Below, piece by piece: positions 24,401 to 37,710 of a stretch of 64,000 nucleotides of DNA. The first letter of the stretch is position 1, and every line of letters begins with the position of its first letter. Position numbers and translations under genes: made by a program. The notes beneath the pieces were generated by a model that worked only from the letters and a program-made list of their open reading frames with translations, did not search any database and had not been told where the DNA came from. The DNA is from Limanda limanda (lineage: Eukaryota; Chordata; Actinopteri; Pleuronectiformes; Pleuronectidae): the NCBI RefSeq assembly GCF_963576545.1, contig NC_083641.1, positions 21,467,523 through 21,531,522 on the forward strand, written 5' to 3'.

Positions 24401-27400
24401 AACATGGTGAGATAACTTTGGCAGAGCTATGCACTCTCTTTTTCAATCAGTTCAGGTATATTATAATAAAACCATTGTCTGTGATCTACTGTGTGTTATT
24501 AAACTCGAGAGTCATCAGTAACTTTGGAAACACCTCCCTCCTAGGTGGCCCAAAAAACAACAACAACAACACCAACCAACCCGTGAAACAGACTGGAGCT
24601 GAAGCAGAACCATCCAGGGGGATCTCTGGAGTCACAGAGCACATTGGCAATCTTTATGTCAGACTTTCACATGTCTTATTACAACAATGGCAGTCAAGCT
24701 GAAAGAGGCTGCTGATGCTCTGATAATTCAGACACACAGGAGCGTGAAAGAAAGCCTCTCTTTGGAATGTAAGTGTACGTGAATAGCCTCTAAAGTACAT
24801 ATGATGGAACTATAAATAATGAATATATGTAGATTGAATATGCTGATTCATTTTCATTATATTCATGTGATTATTTCTGGAAACACAGGTCTCAGGCTTG
24901 TATTCTAAATGGAGGCTTGATTCACACTTCACTGTAGTTTTTAACAAAGATCCATGAGGATTATGTCCCATTTGCAGCTTGTCTTTGGGATCAGGCGGCA
25001 ATTTGCTGATCTGTGTGTGAGACGGTAAGTGTTGCTGCTCTGCACAAGTGGGCAGCGAATGAGGAGAAATGTTTGCTCACCTCTTCATCATAATCTCTTG
25101 CTCATCAAATAGATCTATTTTCTGCCCCCCCTTTGTACCTTTTCACTGGACTGCAAACTCTGACAAAGTGCTTGAGCCCGTAATGATGATACATGAGAGT
25201 CATCCCGAGGATGTTGTCAGATTAAGGGGATATGCTGTGGGTGTAAACCTGGGCGGTGACACGTAGAGAGTAAATAAAAAATATGTCAGTTTATTCCATA
25301 ATTCAAAATGATTACTGATCTTTTGATGGACTGCAGCTCCGAAAATGTTGGGAAACAATTGAATTAAGTTCAAGGTTCTTTAATTCTCTTAAATGTTTCA
25401 CAACACTGACTTTTAACCCCTAGTTTGTAATGCGTTTAACTGTAATTGTTGGTGTCAGGGATTAAGTTGTTACTGTGAGGAGGGATCTGAGCATTTCAAA
25501 AGGGTTTGTCAGCTGTAATTTGTCTTATTAAGTTTAGATTTTTAGGTTTGAGGCATCTTAGATGAATGGAAATCACAGTGTGATGCTGTTGAGCAAATTT
25601 TCCACAAACTGTATTTTTTTTTTTACATTCTCAGACGTAAACGCCACTGTCACAATGGAAATTTATTCAAGAATCCTCACAAACACACTCTCCGAAAAAC
25701 TGGGATTCCGCTGTATGAAATGTAGCTGTTGTTTTCCGACTCGCTTTGCTGTGCCACAGTGCGTCGAGCGGCAGCCATTCCTCAAACTGACACAGAATAA
25801 AGAAGTGTTGCGGCCTCCTCCTGTTTAATTATAGCGCCTTGAGAAAAGCAACAGATGCAGACAAAAAACATCAAAACAGCTATTTTGGATGAAGAGAGTC
25901 TCGTTTCGGGATGAGTCAAAAATCTATATTTTGGTGCGCTGGCAGGAAAATTAGTTAATCTGTCAGTGTTTCCCAGTTTTGTGAGATATTAGACTTGTGT
26001 CAATTGATTGGACTTTTTCCTGCCGTAAGATAACATGAGGAAAATATTTTCTTCAGGACATGAAAGTTAAATGAAAAACACTGAAGGACTGAAATCTTAG
26101 CGAGTTGAATAAAAAGTAATCAATGTTGAAGTGAAATACTTTTATTTTACACATATCCTCTGCATTGCTCATTATGATTTATCACTTATTAAATATCTTC
26201 CTTAGGGCTCGTTAACTTGTATTAAGCATTATGGTAATGATCTTATTCTATATAGAAAACACTGAGTATTTTCACAACCTGAGGTAATGCAAATGAAGCC
26301 TTTGTCCAACTTCAGGGAAGGAGAACTGTTAAATAAGCATTTCAGCAGCATCACAAAGTAGCAGCGCTAATTAAATTACATAACTATTTATTTACCTTCT
26401 GCAATCTCACACGACCATCATCAAATGCATTTTAGTTTTTTTTTGTTTACCTTGTTATTTCTGTGAAGAGAGGGTCACACAGATAGACGGGATTTGTTTT
26501 GACTGATCTGCATTGACATCTTTGATTCTGCACAAAAGAAATAACAAATACGCTAATGTTACATCTGTTTAGTTGGAGCAGGAGGACATCTAATGAAAAT
26601 ACTTGTCAACACGAGCGTCAGCGCATGTGAATGTGCAAAATCACTTCCTTTCTTCCCTTTCACTTTTCTCTCAGAATACAGAGAAAGTGTTAAATTAAAA
26701 TCTTCTTCCTGTTCTCACACATTTCTTGTCTACAGTTGTTTCCTGCTGCTCTGTGTTGCTCAGTTCCTATTGAGCTTTCTACACAGTTTTTTACAGACCT
26801 AAAACAACTCCATATAAATTAAACACGTTCCCACTTAGACAGACATACGATGGAAACAACAATCACTTTAACTATCTACCCTCCATTCTGTTCAGGCTCT
26901 CTATGTGAAGCTGCTCTTCCAGGGCCAACTCATGAAAGAATGCTGTCACCCGGACCCGGTACTAAAATGTCACAGCTGTCAAACCTATTACCTGCACTCA
27001 ATTTCCCAGCAAGAAAAAGACCAGAATCCCCTTCTTGTATATGAAGAAATAAGATTAATGATCTCATGTTCACGTCATCGACTTGTGTTTGATTTAACTT
27101 CACACACCAAAAATATTCTCTGTGCCTGTGGTTCTGAAGGCTTAATCGAAAACACCTAAATTAATCTGCGTCAAAGAATCTTAACAACCAGCTATTCAAC
27201 ACAGCCTCATCTTCACTAATAGTATCCTGCTGGCTTCTTTAAAACATAAGAACCGTGGTCTCTCTTTTCCATGTATCTCTCAGTGGAAATAAATTAAAAC
27301 AAATGCAAGTACACAATCCTTAGATGTTTTTTTGCTCATACTATGGATTATTAACTTTCTATTTCTACCCCAATTGATAAACTATCTCATACGGCAGATT

Positions 27401-27743
27401 TCTGCTTCCTCTTGCAATACTACAGCCAGACATATCGCCCTGTGCACAGAAGCATCTTGCAGGACTAATAGTTTGAAGCAGGAAAAATCAATGTCTTTCT
27501 CACGCTGCCACATTGTGTAAACTCCAGCCACTTGAAAACCATCCGTTTCAATATCGGCAACGTTTGGCTGCCACATCTGCCGTTTCTTCATGTCCGTCAT
27601 AAACCCTTTGAAATGGCGTCCGTGCACGTCGGTGCACAAGCACACATACTGTTCTACTACAACTGTACCTGTGCCTGTTTGTAAGGAATGTTCAAAAGGA
27701 TTATTTTTTTATTTTTTGTAGGGATTAGTTCTTTTCAGCAAAA
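21410..27743. other. gene-free, mostly unique stretch
   Basis: No gene or named transposable element is recognised apart from a short (CAA)n at 24557-24572. The part at 21780-22020 is free of simple repeats on inspection and reads like candidate conserved non-coding DNA, which is untested. Confidence 0.45.
24557..24572. repeat. (CAA)n microsatellite
   Basis: Five CAA units, followed by ACCAACCAACC. Confidence 0.8.
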
Positions 27744-27751
27744 GTTAAAAC

Positions 27752-27974
27752 CACCAGTGGAGAGTACTTAATATTTTGTGTACGACTAATACTTAATCAT
27801 TATTTCACAGAAGCATAATTAAATAATAAAGCAATACAACTAAGTGGTCACACTTCATACAGCACAGTGCACGTTTTCTCATAGTTGTGCAATTTTTAAA
27901 ACACGCATTTTACTTGTACTTTATACTGCAGTATCCCTCTGCTTACATAAGTAAAGCATCTTCCTCCGCCGCTG
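27752..27974. mobile_element. degenerate hAT-like MITE
   Basis: The left end CACCAGTGGAGAGTACTTAA and the right end AAGTAAAGCATCTTCCTCC followed by GCCGCTG resemble the two ends of a widespread fish MITE. That family's ends have a CAGTGGTGGAAGAAGT-type terminus followed by an ACTTAAGTAAA-type block. Possible 8-bp flanks are GTTAAAAC (27744-27751) and CTTAAACT (27975-27982), matching at about five of eight positions. Non-coding and old; boundaries are approximate. Confidence 0.45.
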
Positions 27975-28986
27975 CTTAAACTCTTACAAGAAAAGATCTT
28001 GAAATATTCATGGTTGTAATAAGTTATTCTCGATGTGTTACACCACAGATAAGATAGCACTGGAGCCAGTATGTACAGCTCTACAAGGTGATTAGAGTAA
28101 AGCACAAGGAAACTAATTTAGCCAGGGTGTATCGTGTTACGTAACTTCTTTGTGTTCACATAATAACTCTTGTTTTAGTGCCTGGGAAAGCTGACACACA
28201 ATTACCACTGTAGTGGCTTTTGGAGACATTGATGAAGCTGTTAGTACGAGGCTGGAAAAGCCACAACACGTCAAATCATTCGGTTCCATTACGGATTTTG
28301 ACTTCTTACCAAATGGGGCAAAGGAGACATTTAGCTGGTTATCAAAAATAAAGCAAATGGCAGAGAATAATAAGAGTGGGAAAAAAAAACAGTTATGTAC
28401 AAAGCTTACATCATATTTATAACCAGCTGCTTCTCTGTGAGCTGATAATGGGTTTTGTAAGACTTTCAACAAAACCGGAACACGTGTGGCACCGGTTCAT
28501 GATGAGCTTCTCATGTGACAGAACAAAAGTCCAAGTGATGCCTTCATTTATCTGCGAGAGGTAAAATGAAGACAAGAATAACAGATGCAGCAAATTGTTT
28601 GAAATGCGCTTATGGCACAAATAATTGTTTGATTGCTGTATAATGGTGGGAGCTGCATTTTTCTGAATCATTGTTTACGACCAGCCACAAATTCCTATGA
28701 GGTATAAAAGCGCTGTGCACGTTCATGAGTTTATCAGACCATCTATCGTATGTCGTCTCAATCCGTGTTCACAGCAGCCCAGGGTGATTTCTGCTGTTCA
28801 TCAGAGGGGCTGTTTTCCCTATTGAGATAAGGAATTAAATCTGCAGGAGCAGAGGATGCTGGGTTTGCTGCAGGGTGGCGAGGCAGCAGCTCTGATAATG
28901 GAGCCGACTCCCATTGCGCAAGCTATGAGGCAAACAGCCGTGGCACCAGCCCAACCCTGCCTCTGCGAGAGGACAGCTAACGGTGA

Positions 28987-28988
<2 letters not shown>

Positions 28989-29032
<44 letters not shown>
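28989..29032. repeat. (CT)n microsatellite
   Basis: About 22 uninterrupted CT units. Ser/Leu and Arg/Glu frames through it on the two strands are artefacts. Confidence 0.95.
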
Positions 29033-29036
<4 letters not shown>

Positions 29037-29799
29037 GTGAACATGTGGTTCAATCTGCATGTGACACCTTCAGAACGAGATGAAAAAGAGGAGGAGACTT
29101 TTCTATATTCCTCTGCCTGCATTTTATTTAATGTATGCATGAGGAAAGGGAAATAATGTGGGTTTGCCTTTGTGTTTAACGTGGTGAGGATCTGCAGTCG
29201 GGCATTCTCACCCTGTGGGGTAAAAACTGAGTGATCGATTCAGTCATAGGATGGACACATCTTTTTTCTTCTTCTGGTTTATCGTTACCAAAGCCTCCTC
29301 CCTCTACCCACATCACCTTCTGCTCATGCTCACAGTCTGGGTGGATAATGTGTGGCAGTATATTACGTAAATATGAAGAGGGTTTTAATTTCGGCTTGGG
29401 AACTCACCAGAATACTGTGTTGTTTCGGATTCTCCGCACGAGGTTCACTTCAGAGCAGTCTGCAGAGAGAAGCAAACGATCACACCTTAATGTGCAGGCA
29501 CAAATAACATTGGGGGCCACACAGCACCAGTTGTAATACTGTCAGAATCATAAAAAGGTTCAATTTATAGATCAATCTTTGACTCCCTCTCAGACTCAAT
29601 ACAAATGATTTGATATGTCTACAGTGGGGGGGGGACGGTTACTCTCTGCCCAGAGCCAGCTCTCTGCCAGGAGAAACTTAAAGAAGGAGAAAATTCAGGC
29701 AAAAAAATCATTTCACCTGCTTCCGTCTTTGTAGATTGTTTCCTGATTTATACGCATAAATAACAATCTGTCCATAGCCACTGTTATAATCAACCTTGC

Positions 29800-29878
29800 A
29801 TTATATACTTGTCGTTATGTACTGAATTATTACTCTATCGCCAATAAAGGATGGATGGATGATAGATGGATAGATATA
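29800..29878 (+). mobile_element. possible GGAT-tailed LINE 3' end
   Basis: CCAATAAAGGATGGATGGAT followed by GATAGATGGATAGAT. A polyadenylation-like AATAAA right before (GGAT)n fits the 3' tail of a non-LTR retrotransposon in plus orientation. The upstream body is not recognisable, so a plain microsatellite is the alternative. Confidence 0.4.
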
Positions 29879-31100
29879 CTCTCTGAGCAGCGAGCAGCCG
29901 AAACAGAAAAGCACAAACACACTGGAACCCATGATAAGAAATTTATAAGCAGCCTGTCTATTGTGTTGACCCAACATAAGCATGTTTGTGTTTTCTCCCC
30001 CAGAACAAATCTCATAGAGGATTACCAGGAAATAACAACAGCAGCAAATAAGAAAACAGCAAGAATGGTTACTGGGAAAACTGCGCGATACTTGGGTCCA
30101 CAGCGAAGTGTCTCAATACAAACACTATAATAGGTTTTGCTGGAACTTCAATTTAACTTTGACAAATACCACATATGGTGATGTATTGGGATGCCGTGAA
30201 TCCCTGAACAAACCATGGATGGATCAAATCTAAATGTATAAAACAATGTCAATCGTATATAATATAGTTAAGTACAGTTCATGAGAGGTGACCGTTCCCC
30301 AGTGGCTGTCAGAAACCATCATGTCAGCCGAGACTGGGATCCTTGTGGCAGACAGGGCTGCGAAAACTTTGATTTCATGCTTTGGAAAGCAATGCAGGAC
30401 TGTAAACTTCCCTTAAATCCAATACAGAGGACAGAGCTAAAGTTAGCATAAAATCCGAAAGCATGAAGGACCAGATTCTCTGCAATGGAGAAATTCAGCA
30501 CAGTAGATAGACCGGTCACAACTGAGGCTTATTTTTTAGGGTCAAGATGTAACCCAATAAATTTATATAAGCTAGTTAGGTATGTGCTTCGTTTGTGTGG
30601 TGGCTACTGTATAGGCTGCTGGTTATTTAGCAGTGCTTTCAATTGCAGCTCATGTAAGAGCAGGAAAACACACTGTAATTCCTTTATTACACTTTGTTCT
30701 AGCGCATGTAGTTTTAGAAAGACAAAGAAAACGCAACGTCCTCCAAACTCTTAAAAACGAAGTACTGAAGAGCCTTTGAAACACTTTTCTGGCAAAAAGG
30801 AAACATCTACTATCTGTATTTCTTTGACTGTCTTCAGATAAACAAACCTCATTTAACAGCATCTACAGACTTTCTTTATACGCTGGTGATTTCACCTGCT
30901 GAGCGCATATAAATTCTGCACAATAAAAGCATTTTCAAGCACTTCAGGTGTTTTCAAGCACACTTGGGGTTCATGGCATCAATCCCACATGCGCAAAACT
31001 AAACTCTGCAGGACTGTGGTGACAAAAAAACAAAGTTTAACAGCTTTCAGCTTCAGAAGACACACACACAAAGAAATAAATACTGGAATTCCTTATCTTA

Positions 31101-31468
31101 ACCAGGGAGGTTCTGTTCTGTCACTTCAGTTATTTGTTTGTCAGCAGGATTATGCAAAATCTACTGGACGGGTTTCTACAAAGCTTGGTGGAAGGATTGG
31201 ACATTGGCCAAGAAAGAGATCATTACATTTTGACACGGATCCAGTTATTTTTTGTATCTCTTATTTAGAATTGTGATTTGTTTTTAAATGTTTTTGACAT
31301 TTTTAAGGATTTCCGAGGGAATAACTGATGTATCTTAATAAAAAAAAATAAAAATTTGCATATTTAGAGCACTGATATCTATGTGCAATTTGGTGCAGCT
31401 TGATTGACTTTAAGGGGACTGTTGGGCCCTGGCAGTGATGTGCGCTCCACTGAGTGCCATTGTGGTTT
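31101..31468 (-). mobile_element. dispersed teleost repeat family, copy B
   Basis: Plus-strand landmarks in order: ACCAGGGAGGTTCTGTTCTG, TTTGTTTGTCAGCAGGATTA, TTTCTACAAAGCTTGGTGGA, AGGATTTCCGAGGGAATAAC, GAGCACTGATATCTATGTGC, AATTTGGTGCAGCTTGATTG, GGGGACTGTTGGGCCCTGGC and CCACTGAGTGCCATTGTGG. It is the longest continuous copy in the window and sits in the same orientation as copy A and opposite to C, D and E. It has no coding frame. Confidence 0.75.
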
Positions 31469-33268
31469 AAATTGCTGCTGTGATGTAAAAGGACTAAAAC
31501 TGTTCAAGGGAGTCACAATTTCTTCTCCGTCTCCCCAGTGCACAGCTAAAGACAAACTCTGAGCAATCACAATTAATTGAAATTTTTGCAGATGAAGAAT
31601 TCAAATTAATATCTTAAAATAGCAAGAAAAACAAAGAGGAGGTTCGGATTCTGTGAGTCGAAGCGTCAATCTTGATTAGAATCTCTGCCGTTCTCTTTAT
31701 CGGCCCCAGCCACAGCAGCACAAGATGTTTGTCGAAGCAAAGCGTATTTACCAAACCCACCTCGGACTTCTACCAATGTGTAAACAAGCGAAGCCTCGAC
31801 AAAAGACCCTGACATTAACTTAACCTCCAACAGTGAGTAGCTGTCCATTACACCCAGCAGAGACTTGCCCCTTCTCCTGTTTGGGCCTCACCTCCCATCT
31901 ACAAGAACTCCGTTAACAGGCGGGTGATTTCACAAATGTTGAGGCAAAATCTTCAAGGTCTTATTGAGGAATCTGTGACAGGATGTGTAGTTTGTACAGT
32001 GTTTAATACATTATGTAACATCCAATCACCAGATCTCTGACAAACCTAAGACGCTGATGTGAGAAGTACAATTTCACGCATGCTTCACTTTACTGAGGCG
32101 TCCATCCTATATTCATGTCCCCTGAAGGATCCAACACTGGAATTGATTATTACACAATGTGCGCACAGACACACACAAGCCTTTCATGCCACTTTAGCTG
32201 CAGACCCACATGTTGTGACTGTATGCTAACTGCCCCTCCATTTGCTCATCAAACTCCCACACAGATACATTAGAGGCATTCACTTGCACGCACACAGATT
32301 GCGACCGAGCGACACCGTGATTAGCTTTGTGAGAGAGATTTTTTTTTTCCTCTACATTTCATTGTTACTTACTGTTGTTGTTTTCCTGATGAAAAGCACT
32401 GGTAGTGGGACACGTGACTCGCAGAGCAGAGGGTAAAAGCTCGAAAACATAACCAGTGTCTAAACATCTTTCAAAGATCGGATGTCATCAGGCTCACAAG
32501 CTGCCTCCAGGAATATCTTCACTTCTGCTAATGCATCAGCATTACTGTAATGTGTAACTCGCAGCTTTGATATCAAATGTATATATGGCCGCATCTCCAT
32601 ATGATTACTTTCATCAATCCTCATTTAGTCAATAAAGCATTTATTTGAAAGACAATAGTGATACATGCTGTTTATAAATTCCCAGGGCGCAATAATAAAT
32701 AAATTGAAACTACTTGTTTTATCCAACCATCCATTAAAAATCCAAATACATTTCATTTGTATTGTCAAATAAGACAAACAATTCTGGTTCTCACATTTTA
32801 AGAAAGCAGGAAACAATCCCCTGTCAGACTACACACACATTTCACAAATTATAATCAAACAATAATTATTGTACGGATTAATTTCCTCTAAATTTCACAG
32901 TAAATTGACAAACAATTGTAGTGTTCCAGACAGAGGTTCTGTGTCAGGTCTGTGTAGGTTGATGATTTACTCCTCCTCTAACCTCAACATTCACACCGAG
33001 TCCCAACGGGAACAAGACTTATGGCTTTCACTCACCTCTGCAGAGAGCGGAGGAATATAAGGGTGGGGGGGACGCTTCAGTGACATTCAAGTCCGTAAGA
33101 CTCAAAGTTACACAAGTGAAAAACTTACACAGAGCTTATATCACTTCCTTCAGACTTACAGAAATAAATGGACCCAAGCTTCTCTGATCTGTGACGGCAC
33201 GGCCGGGGAGAACTAAGTGCTTTGATCCGTACGCTGCGGCTCTGCAACACGCTCAAGTCCCCCTGGAC
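31469..33268. other. gene-free stretch
   Basis: Unique-looking AT-rich DNA. No gene or repeat family is recognised. Confidence 0.5.
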
Positions 33269-33300
33269 ATCCATCCGTCCATCCGTCCATCCGTCCATCC
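33269..33300. repeat. (ATCCGTCC)n tail microsatellite
   Basis: Four 8-base units, part of the tail of the antisense retroelement. Confidence 0.85.
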
Positions 33301-33514
33301 TTACACACACCCATCCATCCATTATCTAAGGTGCTCATCCTTTCAGTGTTGCAGGGGGGAGGGCTGGAGCCAGCTGACAATGGGCAGGAGGCAAGGTACA
33401 CAGTGGACAGGTCGAGCCGACATAGGGACAAACAGCCATTCACACTCGCACTCAGTCTCCAATTAGCCTAACCACAATCTGAATGTCTTGGAAGGTAAAC
33501 CCACACAGACCCTA
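33269..33514 (-). mobile_element. GGAT-tailed retroelement 3' end, antisense
   Basis: The left end is an (ATCCGTCC)n and (CCATCCATCC) tail. The body then runs CCATTATCTAAGGTGCTCAT, GTGTTGCAGGGGGGAGGGCT, GGAGCCAGCTGACAATGGGC, GTGGACAGGTCGAGCC, GACAAACAGCCATTCACACT, GTCTCCAATTAGCCTAACC and AAACCCACACAGACC. This is a very common teleost retroelement sequence seen in reverse, with the 3' tail on the left. The same end in forward orientation occurs at 59636-59670. Confidence 0.75.
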
Positions 33515-36115
33515 CTGGTTTGTCCAGCTCTGAGGTTTCACAGGTCAGAAGAGAACAGAACTACAACAGGCTTTGTTTGGCAGCGACAGAAATGATCTGG
33601 TATCTTGAACTTTTCTTCGACTAAATTCTGGTCACTTACATTTTCAAAAATCATCTCAGCACGGAAAGAACAACCGATATGATTAGTGATTAGAATATAA
33701 GTGTGCAATTGAATGATTACTATCTCACTGTGGAGCCTTGTGTGAGTGCATTATAAATCCTGGTTCTCTCACACAGGTCAAGTGGACCTAATGCTTATAA
33801 TTACACATAATTAACTAAATAATACATTCCGCTGTGTCCTATACTGCAGCTAAGTCCGCCCTCACCAGCTATGTTATGTACTGCTGTGCACTGTTAATAT
33901 GAGCCGCTGGGTTTTTCTGAAAGAAAATGAATGTTAACGTATATAAACAAGAGAAGCAGGAAGCAGAAAGTACATGCTGGTTATGTTTGGAAAATGACTG
34001 GGATAATTAGAATACTATACTCAATGTATAGTTTCAGTTGTATATATATTTACACAAGCAATAATCACTTAATTTGACTAAAGATTACAGCTTAATATTT
34101 TAATGATTTATGATCTGGGATTCATGAGACACTAAACTGCAGCTGTCAGGGTGGTGGTTTTTCTTTTCCTCTCTTTTTAAACCTGTGGCCGTCATCAAGG
34201 ACAAGCAGCTATTTGTTCAGAGCGTCTTCACACAGGGTGAGGCAGGCGTTGGGATAACTGAAGGCTTGGATAATCCCTCAGCACAGTGACAAAATGGACG
34301 TTCCTTTTGACACCCCCCCCCCACACACACATTTTGCAGTGTGGTTTTTTTCTTCTTTCAGATCCAACAGCTTTCAAACGGAAACATGTGACTGCCTGTG
34401 TTTTGCAGAACCTGGTGTGTGAGTCAAGGCCAGCTATGTCCATAGAAACATTATCGCCTCGCAGTCGAAAAACACCCTCTAGAATTTTTAATGAAGAGTG
34501 AAAACGCTCTCTAAAGCAGCGTCTGAACCATGTGTGAAAATGCTGGGCACACAGCACATCCACTTCTCTATTTCTCTGCTCGACTTGCCACAAGGCAAAA
34601 ATAAATATTTTGAGGCCGAGACCCACACTGCTATTATAAAGCCCCAATACAAAATCAAATAAAGGAACATGTATTTGACATTTGGCCATGATTAACCTAA
34701 CCAGTTGGATGAATAGTGAATGGTGAGCAGAGGCTGGCCTATGGAGCCGGAGAAAAGCCTGGCTATTCCTCCTGTTTAATCCCTGGCTCTTGAAGAGATC
34801 AGTGCGGAATACGAAACGAGGAGTGACAAGGTAAGAAAGGAGCGGATGTGAGAAATACCTGCTCTTATACGCTGCAGCACTCGCCTCCGTCGTGCATGTT
34901 CAGCACGTTGTGATTTTCAGGAGATACCGAGCAGCCCTGCTACTCTGCTGCCTCCGCTGAGAGATTTAACAGACAGCATATGGCTCTCTTAGCATGCCCA
35001 CACAGTTGGCACACTGACCATTACCTCCCGAGTACCTTCAGGGCGGCAAATGTGACCTCCAGAGATGAGAGAGCTCCAGACAAAGGCAACAACCCAAGGC
35101 ATCGCAGAGGCCTGTGTTGTGGGCTGCACGGCGGAGAGCTGGAACACGTGAGCACACAGAGATAATGGCTCTAGCGGAGGTGTAAAAAGATGAGGGGGAA
35201 ATTGCGCGGATGTTTTGCTTATATTTACAATTACTTGGATGCTGTGACTCACATGCGAGCAAAGAAACATTGTCGCGGTGCAGACACTGACCGTGGTGAC
35301 ACTGAGCAATTGTACAAGTTGCCTGAGAGGATAACATCAAATCATATACGCTCCAATAAGTGGTCTGGTTATGCAGCTATTTTTAATAATAAAAAAAAGG
35401 GTTTCCACTGCATATCTGTATCCTCCGAAAACATGTCCCCCATAAGTCAGTGAACCAAGGGAAACACTGTGATAGAATAATGCACTTGTCATCTCATATG
35501 AATAATTATGCAATAAGCACGAAACAAAGTAGTGCACCAGTGGTCACAGGGGTCGTCAGGGTTACCCATGAGCCTCCACCAAGCAGAACAGGAGCATGCG
35601 AGAGATCAGAGCGTCGGCCCGGTCTTGATGAGTCAGGGAGGATCGTCTCTGATGCTCATGATCCGATGCTCTAGTAGTAAGCTCTTTCCCCTCCCCTATC
35701 CCTCTGGTGACCCAAGACTCTGATGATGTCCATATTACTATTTATACACCTCCTCATGCTCAGCACATTCACCTGCACAACATAAATAATCAGTAGGCAC
35801 GGGAGCACGTGCGTTAGAGGCAAAGGCTCGTTTGAACGTTGCAAATTCTTGCTTCCTACTTTCACAGAGCAGAGCACAGTGTTCGCAACATCCCAGGGAC
35901 TTTAGAGTGTGTGTATAAGATGGTCGATGCATTTCCACTTCCTTCCATTATCCACAGATATGCACATCGGATATGAACGTTGCCATCCTGCAATGAAGAC
36001 GTTATTTGGAGTGTGCACAGCACGCGATTGGGGAATAGATATAAAGGTTATCAAAGGGTACCACTAATTAAAAAGTAACACTTACATATCAGTGTTTGGT
36101 TCATGTCCTTTACAC
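33515..36115. other. gene-free stretch
   Basis: No supportable gene. A C tract lies at about 34313-34322. The 153-codon minus-strand frame at 34228-34689 has no recognised domain and overlaps frames on the other strand. Confidence 0.5.
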
Positions 36116-36222
36116 TGACATGGAGGAGGTGGGGTTTATTCCCTATACTGCAGCCAGCACCCTGGTTTCCCATTTGGAGAGCGGCCATGTTGTTCATCTA
36201 TATATACAGTCTACGGTTGTGA
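36116..36222 (-). mobile_element. teleost high-copy repeat, copy 2 (inverted, truncated)
   Basis: GAGGTGGGGTTTATTCCCTA, ACTGCAGCCAGCACC, TTGGAGAGCGGCCATG and ATATACAGTCTACGG match the reverse complement of the left part of the repeat at 3116-3584. The usual terminal motif ATATACAGTCTATGG is visible here with one change. Confidence 0.65.
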
Positions 36223-37432
36223 CAGGATATTTCAGTCTGTGCAGCGATACTCATCTCTGAACGAAAATAGAGTTTTTATTATTAATGCAGTCATAAACAG
36301 GTGACTGACTGTATTAATGGCTACGATGGCTTTAATGGTCATATTGATAGGACTGAACATAACTGATAAGGTCTCAGAGAGAAGAAAATCCCATGTCAGC
36401 AACCTTTCAAATTTCTGCTGCATACACTCGTCTTTTCTGTGTCGACTAGAGGTGGGTGAGACCATGACATTTGGTTTTATATTACCAAATAATTCTCCCG
36501 CTCTGACACTCTCCTTATAAAAAATAACTAATGTACCATCATGTGGGATAAGAGCCATTTGTCATGAATTATGAGGTTAATGTTTGAAACTACCACTGAA
36601 TTAATTTACCACATATTAACATTTATTTTTGCTGTTCTCTGCTAGTTTCTAAAACCTATGCTTTTCCTTTTCAATAACATAAATGTTTAGATGGTTGGAT
36701 CAAAATCATGTTTTCTTGTTCATATGGATCCCATTGATAAGACTTTCAGTTCTTGCATTAGTAGAACTGATACTTGCACTGAAAATGACACACGTGGGGT
36801 TTTATTATTGTGATACTGGGTTCGGTTTCCAGCATTATTGCAAACAAAAGGTATAAAACAAATCCCATGCAATCAGATTGAGCATCTGGTTGCCAAAAGT
36901 ACATAATCCCACCCCACTAGTTTACATTTTACGCATTTGTTTGCAGTCAGTTTCACAGAAATGGAAGGAGAAGGAGCAGTAAACACAATGATCAGCTGGC
37001 TGGGCTGGGATAAGCTTCTGTAATGGCAGATAAAGTCAGATTGTCTCCTGAAGGGGAACAAGGAGAATCCAGTCTTGGAACAAGTCCTGTGCAGGAGGTG
37101 CCAAAGGCCCAGAGCAAAAACAAAATGCATTACCCAAAACATGATTATACTGCAGTGCAAATATTCTGAAAAGGCCATAGAGTTTAAATTAAACTTGTGT
37201 TTCCTGAGATGTCAATCTTTCAATGTGTAGAGTCTGTAATTGTATTTATTCTCCTCTGCCTTCATTCAGCTACATACAAGAAGCTCAGGGAACTTAACAC
37301 ATATTAACTTACCAAACAGGAGTTGAGGAACGCATCCATGTAGGTATTGATGGAGCATGATAGAAACTCAATTCATTGACTACATCATCTACCTCCGTGA
37401 ATGCCCAACAGTCGCCCAATGAAACCACATTA
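36223..37432. other. gene-free stretch
   Basis: Unique-looking DNA. No gene or repeat family is recognised. Confidence 0.5.
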
Positions 37433-37710
37433 AAATCCACCTGATCTGCGCCAAATTGCACACACTCTTAAATATCAGTCCTTTAAACGGAACTGAATTA
37501 TACATCAAGATCAATGAAATCTACCAAAATGTTGAAAAACTATCTAGTACTATTAAAGAAAAACATTTTTCTTCCTTGACCCATAACGCAATCCTTCCAA
37601 TAAGCTTTGTTGAAATCTGTCCAGCAGTTTTTGCGTAATTTTGCTTCAAAACTAAAGTACAAACGTACAAATGAACAAGGATGGAAAACCTTGGTGAAGC
37701 TAAGTAAGGG
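37433..37710 (+). mobile_element. dispersed teleost repeat family, copy C
   Basis: Landmarks: ATCTGCGCCAAATTGCACAC, CTTCCAATAAGCTTTGTTGA, AATCTGTCCAGCAGTTTTTG, CGTAATTTTGCTTC, and the end block GGATGGAAAACCTTGGTGAA. These are the reverse complement of blocks in copies A and B. Non-coding. Confidence 0.7.

Larger units (their letters stand above)
27983..31100. other. gene-free stretch with CT microsatellite
   Basis: No supportable gene. It contains a (CT)n tract, a G tract at about 29627-29635 and a GGAT-tailed fragment near 29800-29878. The rest looks unique. Confidence 0.5.

Noticed and set aside
28700..28720. TATA-like GGTATAAAAGC as a host promoter
   Set aside because: No transcript, exon or initiator context could be supported; such motifs are common in AT-rich DNA.
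28835..29140. Arg/Glu-rich and Ser/Leu-rich frames on both strands
   Set aside because: Both run through the (CT)n microsatellite at 28989-29032.
34228..34689. 153-codon minus-strand frame
   Set aside because: No domain, and it passes through a C/G homopolymer with a competing plus-strand frame.
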